A program made the position numbers and the translations under genes. Below are positions 1 to 6,074 of a stretch of DNA of 8,682 nucleotides, in pieces. This stretch comes from Bacteroidales bacterium (GTDB lineage: Bacteria; Bacteroidota; Bacteroidia; Bacteroidales; WCHB1-69). Within the stretch, counting starts at the first letter, position 1. Every line of letters begins with the position of its first letter. The stretch lies in the NCBI GenBank assembly GCA_012838875.1, contig DUOL01000216.1, positions 1 to 8,682 on the forward strand, written 5' to 3'. Under the pieces are notes generated by a model. It saw only the letters and a list, made by a program, of their open reading frames with translations, did not search any database and was not told the origin of the DNA.

Positions 1-752
1 AATTCTTCCGCCTTTTTGGGAGAGATAATCGGATTTTTGAAGAAACTACCTGCACTACCAATCTTTTGAATATCAGGCAGTTTGCTATTTCTAATATCTA
101 AAACTGCCTTAGCTACTGCGGATAACGAAATTGTTGAAGAATCATTTTGTAAATAATCGTGTAATGCCTTGTAAGTTAGCGTATAATACTCTTTTTTTGA
201 TAGTTTAAAAATAACCGAAGTAATAATAACGCTGTTTTTAAATTTATTCTTAAAAACAGAATCGCGGTATCCAAATTTACAATCGTGAGAAGAGAAAATA
301 AACTTTTCTTTATTAGCAATAAAAACACCTTCCACTTTCTCAATCACATCTTTGACTTCGACTCCGTACGCTCCGATATTTTGGACGGGTGCACTGCCGA
401 CCCAACCGGGTATGCCTATTAAATTTTCTACTCCAAAATATTGATTACTAATACAATAATTCACAAAATCTTCCCATGTTTCACCGGCTTCAACTTTCAA
501 CCAAACATGCTCTTCGGTTTCTTTTATTTTTTTAATACCTTTGGTCGCAATACGTATAATAGTCCCTTCAAAATCGCCGGTAAAAAGCATGTTACTCCCC
601 TCTCCTATTATCAAAAATTTTCCCTTAAATAGCTTTTCATCAAAGAGATAGTCTACATTATCTAAAGTATCAATTTCAACAAAACGTTTAACAATTCCGT
701 TGACACGAAATGTATTTAATGTTTTAAGTGGGTAATTATAAATATTTTTCAC
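1..752 (-). CDS. murB: UDP-N-acetylmuramate dehydrogenase MurB, 3' end outside window
   Basis: Reduces enolpyruvyl-UDP-N-acetylglucosamine to UDP-N-acetylmuramate with NADPH and FAD, the second committed step of peptidoglycan synthesis, in the cytoplasm. I translated 250 codons without a stop. Visible family motifs are the FAD-binding stretch IGEGSNMLF (49-57), IPGWVGSAPVQNIGAYGVE (114-132), CKFGYRDSVFK (158-168) with the active-site Arg163, and GSAGSFFKNP (232-241) with Ser236, which matches the catalytic Ser229 of the E. coli enzyme. The IPG..GS.P and YRDS motifs point to the type I (E. coli-like) form. About 90 residues, including the catalytic Glu near the C-terminus, lie beyond position 1. 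The start is GTG at 752-750: a TAA stop sits directly upstream in frame and the next in-frame ATG is after the FAD motif begins. It begins 12 bases after the TlpA-like gene, so co-transcription is likely. Identification is secure; the start is fairly secure. Confidence 0.95.
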   Translation of the reverse strand, partial: MKNIYNYPLKTLNTFRVNGIVKRFVEIDTLDNVDYLFDEKLFKGKFLIIGEGSNMLFTGDFEGTIIRIATKGIKKIKETEEHVWLKVEAGETWEDFVNYCISNQYFGVENLIGIPGWVGSAPVQNIGAYGVEVKDVIEKVEGVFIANKEKFIFSSHDCKFGYRDSVFKNKFKNSVIITSVIFKLSKKEYYTLTYKALHDYLQNDSSTISLSAVAKAVLDIRNSKLPDIQKIGSAGSFFKNPIISPKKAEE

Positions 753-764
753 TTAAAGATAGAT

Positions 765-2495
765 TTATTCTCCGAAGATTTCACGTAATTTAGATTCTAA
801 GGCTGCGCCGCGTAGATTTTTACCGATAATTCGTCCTTCTTTGTCCAATAAGAAAGTACTTGGAATTGACGAGACTCCATATAGTTTTGCTCCTGCTGAT
901 GACCAATATTTTAAGTCGCTAACATGGCTTTCCCAAGACAAATTATCGCTTTTAATAGCATTAACCCAACTTGTTTTATCTCTATCAAGCGATACGCTAT
1001 AAACATCAAATCCTTTGGAGCGGTATTTTTCATATAATTTAACAACATTAGGGTTTTCCATACGGCAGGGGCGGCACCACGAAGCCCAAAAATCTATCAG
1101 CACAACTTTTCCCCTTAAATCGGAAAGTTTCATTAATTTCCCGTCCGGATTTTTATACTCCATATCGGGAGCAACACTTCCAAGAGCCAGCGGTCCTTTT
1201 TCCGCTTCCAATTCCTTAACTTTTTGTATAACTAAGGGATTAGAGGGATAATTTTTTGCTAAAGTATTTATAATATCTTGATAAAAAACGGCATTCTGCT
1301 CTTTTCCTACATAAGTGTCTATAAACATAAGAATTGCCAAATCTCCTTTATTGTCTTGTAACAGTTTAACCATTTTATCATTTCTCTGTTTATCACCTGC
1401 ATTGTACATTTCTTGGTATTGCTTAACAATAGCAGAGACTTGTTTTTGCGCGTCGCTGATTAAATCCTTGGCAAGTAAATTAGAGGTGGTTGCCTCTTCA
1501 ATGTATTTATCACTATTTGCCTTCATATTTTCAGATTGTGCAAGTAAAGCGATAATTCGATTACAAAAATTGTTTTTATTCTTCTTATTGTTAAAATCTT
1601 TATCACTAGCATTCGCTTGATAATAACTAATGATTTTTTTAGCTTCAATGACCATTGTTTTAAAATCACTTTCGGCACGTTGATGGCGAGTGGAAAGTAA
1701 GGAAAGGTAGTCATTCAATTTTTTATCAAAATTTACATTTTTCCCTTTAGAATCATCTGAGAAGTCGTAATAATCTTGAACATTAGATAAATAATTTGCA
1801 AAAGGCGTATAATTTTCGTCTAATGCATTCAATATCTCCATAGCTGATTTTATAAAGGTATCAGCGAATTTTGTTTGAAATTCACCTTTATCACTATATT
1901 TATTTATCGTTTCCTGCAATTCGTTGCTATTTGAGTATAATTTTTGAATGTAGTTATCGACATCTTGATTGGTTTGGTGATAGAGATTAAATTTTTGTCC
2001 AAAATCGCTAAAATAAAGTTGATTCGGGTCATTTTGCAATGCTTTATTCACACTATCCAGATAAGCCTGTTTTTCAAAAATGAGGTCGGTCAATTTTTTA
2101 ACAAATATTAAGGAAGGAGACCCTTTAACGGAGAGAATTTGTTGAAGATTGTTAGCGTCTAATTCTAATTCAATTTTATCATTAGGACTAAGAGGGAGAA
2201 GAACAGCGTTTTGTTTATCAAAAGCTAAACGATAGATATCGGGTTGTGGAATGAGTGCCTGTAAATTAAAAGTTCCGTCTGCTTGCAGTGGCTTACTAAC
2301 ATATTTTGTTGCATTTCTTCCGTATGCCAATTGTAATTCAACATTATCAAACTCCTTATTATTCAATAATTTTCCGTTTATTGAAAGGTTATTCTGTCCT
2401 GATAATAAGGTTATTGCAAGAAAGAAAACAGTAAAAGATAGAAATAATGGTTTGAAATTTTTCATAAATAAATTATTTTTATTCTGTAAAGACAT
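765..2495 (-). CDS. Secreted TlpA-family thiol:disulfide protein with DUF4369-like N-terminus
   Basis: Probable periplasmic thioredoxin-fold oxidoreductase. Residues 11-33 form a signal peptide (MKNFKP, then a hydrophobic run to LLSG) with no lipobox Cys. Residues about 35-125 are beta-rich and resemble DUF4369, which often precedes TlpA domains in Bacteroidota. Residues 130-430 are mostly helical, Lys/Asn/Gln-rich and unrecognised. Residues 438-576 are an AhpC/TSA-TlpA thioredoxin domain with WASWCRPC (active Cys474 and Cys477) and the cis-Pro loop SSIPST (Pro545). The outer ATG at 2495 overlaps the upstream DUF4159 gene by 17 bases and puts ten polar residues before the signal peptide. The second ATG at 2465 (566 residues) leaves a 13-base gap and a normal signal peptide, so I prefer it. 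The protein is longer than usual for DUF4369-TlpA proteins because of the helical middle. The fold is certain; reductase versus resilience or respiratory roles cannot be told from sequence. Confidence 0.92.
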   Translation of the reverse strand: MSLQNKNNLFMKNFKPLFLSFTVFFLAITLLSGQNNLSINGKLLNNKEFDNVELQLAYGRNATKYVSKPLQADGTFNLQALIPQPDIYRLAFDKQNAVLLPLSPNDKIELELDANNLQQILSVKGSPSLIFVKKLTDLIFEKQAYLDSVNKALQNDPNQLYFSDFGQKFNLYHQTNQDVDNYIQKLYSNSNELQETINKYSDKGEFQTKFADTFIKSAMEILNALDENYTPFANYLSNVQDYYDFSDDSKGKNVNFDKKLNDYLSLLSTRHQRAESDFKTMVIEAKKIISYYQANASDKDFNNKKNKNNFCNRIIALLAQSENMKANSDKYIEEATTSNLLAKDLISDAQKQVSAIVKQYQEMYNAGDKQRNDKMVKLLQDNKGDLAILMFIDTYVGKEQNAVFYQDIINTLAKNYPSNPLVIQKVKELEAEKGPLALGSVAPDMEYKNPDGKLMKLSDLRGKVVLIDFWASWCRPCRMENPNVVKLYEKYRSKGFDVYSVSLDRDKTSWVNAIKSDNLSWESHVSDLKYWSSAGAKLYGVSSIPSTFLLDKEGRIIGKNLRGAALESKLREIFGE

Positions 2496-3147
2496 ATTGT
2501 ATAATATTGGCTCCCATTTGCAGGGCTTTTGTTCTAATTTCTAATGGGTCTTTGTGTACTTCTTCATCTTCCCACCCGTCTCCGAGGTCGCACTCATACG
2601 TATAAAAGCAGACTAATCGTCCTTCCCAAATTAATCCAAACCCTTGTGGCGGTTTATCGTCGTGTTCGTGAATTTTGGGTAAGCCGTTGGGGAATTTGTA
2701 AAATTGGTGATAAATAGGATGATTAAATGGTAATTCAATAAAATCCAATTCCGGGAAAACCTTTTTCATTTGAGGACGAATAAATTTATCCAGCCCATAA
2801 TTATCATCTATATGTAGAAACCCGCCTGACATCAGGTAGATACGTAAATTCTTCGCTTCTTCATCGGAGAAAATTACATTTCCATGACCTGTCATGTGAA
2901 CAAACGGATAGTGAAAAATATCTGCACTTCCAACTTCTACTGTTGCGGGTTGCGGATTTAGTGTAGTTTGTAAGTTTTTATTACAAAACGCAATTAAATT
3001 CGGTAATGAGGTTGGATTTGCATACCAATCGCCGCCGCCTCTATATTTCAAAAGGGCAATTTCTTGTGCAAAAGTTGTAACAGATGATGAAATCACCCAC
3101 AGAAAACTAATGATAATAAGCGAAAATATTCTATTCATTACTTTCAT
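2479..3147 (-). CDS. Secreted DUF4159 domain protein
   Basis: A 222-residue exported protein. Residues 1-27 are a signal peptide (basic start, hydrophobic core, cleavage likely after TTFA, before QE). The rest fits the DUF4159 family: it opens with LLKYRGGGDWYANP (about 32-45), followed by HMTGHGNVIFSDEE, then GGFLHIDDNYGLDKFIRPQM, and an acidic/aromatic C-terminal part (GLIWEGRLVCFYTYECDLGDGWED). DUF4159 is predicted to resemble a class I glutamine amidotransferase-like Rossmann fold, but I see no catalytic Cys-His-Glu triad, so it may be a binding domain. The gene starts one base after the VWA gene stop and is very probably translationally coupled to it. ATG at 3147 is chosen because an exact AGGAGGT lies 7 bases before it; ATG at 3138 is a second in-frame candidate. 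Biochemical function is unknown. Confidence 0.9.
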   Translation of the reverse strand: MKVMNRIFSLIIISFLWVISSSVTTFAQEIALLKYRGGGDWYANPTSLPNLIAFCNKNLQTTLNPQPATVEVGSADIFHYPFVHMTGHGNVIFSDEEAKNLRIYLMSGGFLHIDDNYGLDKFIRPQMKKVFPELDFIELPFNHPIYHQFYKFPNGLPKIHEHDDKPPQGFGLIWEGRLVCFYTYECDLGDGWEDEEVHKDPLEIRTKALQMGANIIQYVFTE

Positions 3148-3148
3148 T

Positions 3149-5251
3149 TTAGTAACCTCCTCCCCATTTTCTTAAAAACCATTCACTGCCCATTAGGAGA
3201 ATTAGAACAACAAAATAGAGCCATGAGTTCAATAAGTGGTTGTAAATTTTATGATAACTCACAATAGAAGTAATTTCATCATTTTTCTTGATATCCTCTA
3301 CCAATTGATCCATATTATTCGGAGTATAAAATTCGCCACCCGATTTTTGTGCTATATTTTGCAATAATTCGTGGTCTGCCACCAAATTTTGAATTTCAAG
3401 TTCAACTTCTTTAACAACAAAAGTCCCGGTTTTAAGATAATTTTTTGCTCCTATATTTGTGGACGCTTCCCAATGATATTCCCCGCTCGGTAGATTTGAC
3501 ATTCTCAAGCTATAATTATGATTTTCTTCTTTTGAAAATAAGGATTTGTATTGTTTCCCGTCTTCGCTCGAAATAGTCATTAAAACATCAGGTTCTGAAA
3601 TAAGTTCATAACTTTCATTGTAGAGTTCGGCGGAAAATCTTACATCCTCCGTTTCATTAAAAAGATTTTTGGTATGGACTCTAAAAAAACTTCTATCCGC
3701 TTTAACGGAGAGGAAAAGTGCCATTTTATTAATGAGTTCATTGAACTGTTCATGATTATTTTTAGCTATGAAATTATGTATTTTCCATTGCCAGATGCCG
3801 TCACCGGTTATTACTCCTATTTTTCTTCCTGCAACTTGATTAAAGAATATTAAGGGATAATCGGTAGAGACCGTATTAATTTTTTGATACATCAATACAT
3901 TTGAAGAAACAGTCAATTTATAATCTCCAAAAAAGGTGTACAGCGGTGGAAAAGTAGAAATAATTTGTTTTATATCTTCGGAGAGTGTAAACAAAGAAAA
4001 GTTATTATTTAACAACGGAAAAGCGTCATTAAAAAGAGTTTTATTTTGAGAGATTAATACGCCTGAGTTTAATTTATTAAAGGCGGTTAAATTAGTTTGT
4101 TTTCCTAAAATGTACAGACATGAAATTCCTTTATTTTGAATATCAGAGAGAAGCGAGGAGATGTTGTTTTGTAAAGAGGGAAGTTGATGTAAAATAATTA
4201 ACGAATAATCTTCCGGGTTCATTCTAAAATTCTGAGCTGCAACGGCTTCCACTTCGTATTTATCGGATAGTTCTAACGCTTGTTTAATAGCGGCGATATC
4301 GGGGTGCGGGGAATTATAAATAATTGCTATTTTCTCTTTGGAATCAATCACTTCAACAAAAAAGGTTGCATGATTATTTTTATATGTTATCTCGTTTTCC
4401 AACTCAATGAGATTAACATGATAACGATAGATTCCTTTTTCGCCTGCTTGCAGGTTAAAACGCACCGTCTCAAAATAATTATCGCCTGTTATCATCAACT
4501 CTTTTTTAAAAACTTCATTACCTTCTTTGTCTTCAACGGTAAGGAGAGATTTCTTACCGGCTAATTTTGTAGCCATAACATTTACTTCGACAGGGAAAAA
4601 ATTTCCTTGAAAAGTTTGTTTATTGTGTTGAATTGATGAGATAAGTTGATCTGTTTCAAGCTCCGTGTTCCCTAGTCCGACCGTATAGATTGGGCAGTTT
4701 AGCGGTTCTATTTTATAAAAAGGATTGGCGCCAACATTAAAAATACCGTCGGTTAGCAGAATCACCGCACCCAAATTTTGATTAGTATAATTTTGAGCAA
4801 CATTATCAAATACTTCCGAAATATTTGTTTGTTTATCGGAATAATCAAGTGAAATTGGTTGTTCTGCCTGCAAAAAACGCACCTTTTCTCCTATTAAGCA
4901 GGGGCGTACATTATAGTTATTTCCAAATGAATGAATTAGTTGATTTAGATTAGCAGTTAACTTATTGATATAAAAAGAGGAATCTTTTCCCAATTTCAAA
5001 GATTCGGAATTGTCAACAGCCACAACAATTATCGGTTTTTCTTTTTGTTTCGTCAAAAATTTCAGCATTGGAGCTAATAGTAGGAAGGCTATCAAGGTAA
5101 TAACGGTACCACGTAGCGAAGCCATTATAATTCGCATTGTTTTACCGTATATTATATTTTTATTCTTATAATAAAGTAAAAATGCGTACCCTACGCCAAG
5201 TAAAAGACAAAGAAGAAAAAACCACCAAGAATATTCTATAATAAGCGACAT
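3149..5251 (-). CDS. Membrane-anchored von Willebrand factor A domain protein
   Basis: A 700-residue inner-membrane protein. Two transmembrane segments lie near the N-terminus (about 9-28 and 46-64) and one near the C-terminus (about 676-693), ending in RKWGGGY. After the second helix comes a VWA domain with every MIDAS element: DNSES (Asp80, Ser82, Ser84), Thr142 in QTNIS and Asp168 in LLTDG, then VGLG near 191-194. Metal-dependent ligand binding is therefore plausible. Residues about 200-300 look beta-rich (CARDB/Ig-like). Residues 307-400 (KIAIIYNSPHPD onward) look like an alpha/beta GATase-like domain. Residues 540-640 are again beta-rich. The basic loop between helices 1 and 2 and the basic tail suggest that the large middle part faces the periplasm, though basic residues after helix 2 make this uncertain. 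This layout resembles Bacteroidota VWA proteins related to the BatA group. The 70-base gap upstream has no GC-rich hairpin and no clear promoter box. Confidence 0.88.
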   Translation of the reverse strand: MSLIIEYSWWFFLLCLLLGVGYAFLLYYKNKNIIYGKTMRIIMASLRGTVITLIAFLLLAPMLKFLTKQKEKPIIVVAVDNSESLKLGKDSSFYINKLTANLNQLIHSFGNNYNVRPCLIGEKVRFLQAEQPISLDYSDKQTNISEVFDNVAQNYTNQNLGAVILLTDGIFNVGANPFYKIEPLNCPIYTVGLGNTELETDQLISSIQHNKQTFQGNFFPVEVNVMATKLAGKKSLLTVEDKEGNEVFKKELMITGDNYFETVRFNLQAGEKGIYRYHVNLIELENEITYKNNHATFFVEVIDSKEKIAIIYNSPHPDIAAIKQALELSDKYEVEAVAAQNFRMNPEDYSLIILHQLPSLQNNISSLLSDIQNKGISCLYILGKQTNLTAFNKLNSGVLISQNKTLFNDAFPLLNNNFSLFTLSEDIKQIISTFPPLYTFFGDYKLTVSSNVLMYQKINTVSTDYPLIFFNQVAGRKIGVITGDGIWQWKIHNFIAKNNHEQFNELINKMALFLSVKADRSFFRVHTKNLFNETEDVRFSAELYNESYELISEPDVLMTISSEDGKQYKSLFSKEENHNYSLRMSNLPSGEYHWEASTNIGAKNYLKTGTFVVKEVELEIQNLVADHELLQNIAQKSGGEFYTPNNMDQLVEDIKKNDEITSIVSYHKIYNHLLNSWLYFVVLILLMGSEWFLRKWGGGY
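3155..3161 (-). promoter_or_regulatory. Strong Shine-Dalgarno sequence inside the end of the VWA gene
   Basis: The minus strand reads AGGAGGT, then TACTAAA, then the ATG of the DUF4159 gene: a full anti-SD match at 7-base spacing. The same bases encode the Gly-Gly-Gly of the VWA protein's C-terminus. It supports the ATG at 3147 over the one at 3138. The other starts in the window show no comparable site, as is usual in Bacteroidota. Confidence 0.6.
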
Positions 5252-5321
5252 CGTCCAGAGCTTTGTTTTAGAAAGAAAATAAAAAGTTTATAACGTTAAT
5301 AATAAAAAATAATTATAAATA

Positions 5322-6041
5322 TTAATGTAAATCAGCATTGAGGATATCGGCAATATGAATAACTTCAAGACCTATTCCATGAGCTTGTACGTAAGCGTCG
5401 ATATGTTGTAAGCACTCGATATCGGTTGACGTAACAAACTGGGCTCCCATGCTATAAATTTTATGTACAATATTTTTGACCATTTCTTGCTCCACTTCCG
5501 GATTTGCAATAGCAAAAACATTATTGGCTCCGCAACAGTCATTCATAGAGGGGTCTAACAATAAATCAAGTCCTTTAGTATTTTGGAGTAATATTTCGGG
5601 AGCATTAGACGGTTGATAGATATTACGAGCTGTACAAGATTTGAAATAAAAAACACGATGATTAAAAGTATTATTCAGTTTTTCTATACCCTTAGTATAA
5701 ACGATATAGTGACAGAGTTCGAAAATGCTTTCGGTAAATTTTTTAATTTCGGCAGGTATTTCAATATTCTCGAACAGTTTTGCATACTGCTTTTTAATAT
5801 ATCCCACGCAAGCTGTTCCTGGGGTTATAATCGGATATTTAAGGTCAAACTCTCTTAGCATTTTACGTCCTAGTTCTCGAGCTGTTTCGATATCACCTTC
5901 ATAATAAAATTTTCGTCCACAACATGTTTGTTCCGGATTATAAATCACGGGTTCCCCTAATTTTTCCAGTACGTTTATCACACTCCATGCAGTGGAGGGT
6001 GTAAACATATCCATTTCGCAAGGAATAAAGAGATTAACCAT
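5322..6041 (-). CDS. LutA-like (Fe-S)-binding protein with two CCG domains
   Basis: A 239-residue cytoplasmic protein of the LutA/YkgE and HdrB-like cysteine-rich (CCG) family, which binds Fe-S clusters and moves electrons in lactate oxidation or disulfide/heterodisulfide chemistry. Two CCG modules are visible. The first has Cys8 (FIPCEMD), Cys40-Cys41 (QTCCGRK) and Cys78 (TPGTACVGY). The second has Cys136 (FKSCTAR), Cys169-Cys170 (NDCCGANN) and Cys210 (DIECLQHI). Spacings are near-symmetric: 31 and 36 residues in the first, 32 and 39 in the second. Length is normal for LutA. The second module has ANN where many LutA proteins have FGG. No LutB or LutC gene lies in the window; instead the gene follows the Nfn-like flavoprotein by 33 bases. 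An electron-transfer partnership with that enzyme is inference. Lactate utilisation is not supported here without LutB and LutC. Start ATG at 6041; no Shine-Dalgarno. Confidence 0.9.
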   Translation of the reverse strand: MVNLFIPCEMDMFTPSTAWSVINVLEKLGEPVIYNPEQTCCGRKFYYEGDIETARELGRKMLREFDLKYPIITPGTACVGYIKKQYAKLFENIEIPAEIKKFTESIFELCHYIVYTKGIEKLNNTFNHRVFYFKSCTARNIYQPSNAPEILLQNTKGLDLLLDPSMNDCCGANNVFAIANPEVEQEMVKNIVHKIYSMGAQFVTSTDIECLQHIDAYVQAHGIGLEVIHIADILNADLH

Positions 6042-6074
6042 ATTTATACAATTTTCTTAAAAAAGTTAAGGTTT

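Noticed and set aside
441..632. Plus-strand frame opposite murB
   Set aside because: It is antisense to conserved MurB motifs, low in complexity, and has no recognisable domain.
1015..1620. Plus-strand frames opposite the TlpA-like gene
   Set aside because: They mirror the thioredoxin and helical coding region and show no independent domain or start signal.
5252..5321. Terminator or promoter in the 70-base gap before the VWA gene
   Set aside because: Only a short AT palindrome around TTAACGTTAA is present, with no GC stem and no TAnnTTTG box, so neither can be supported.
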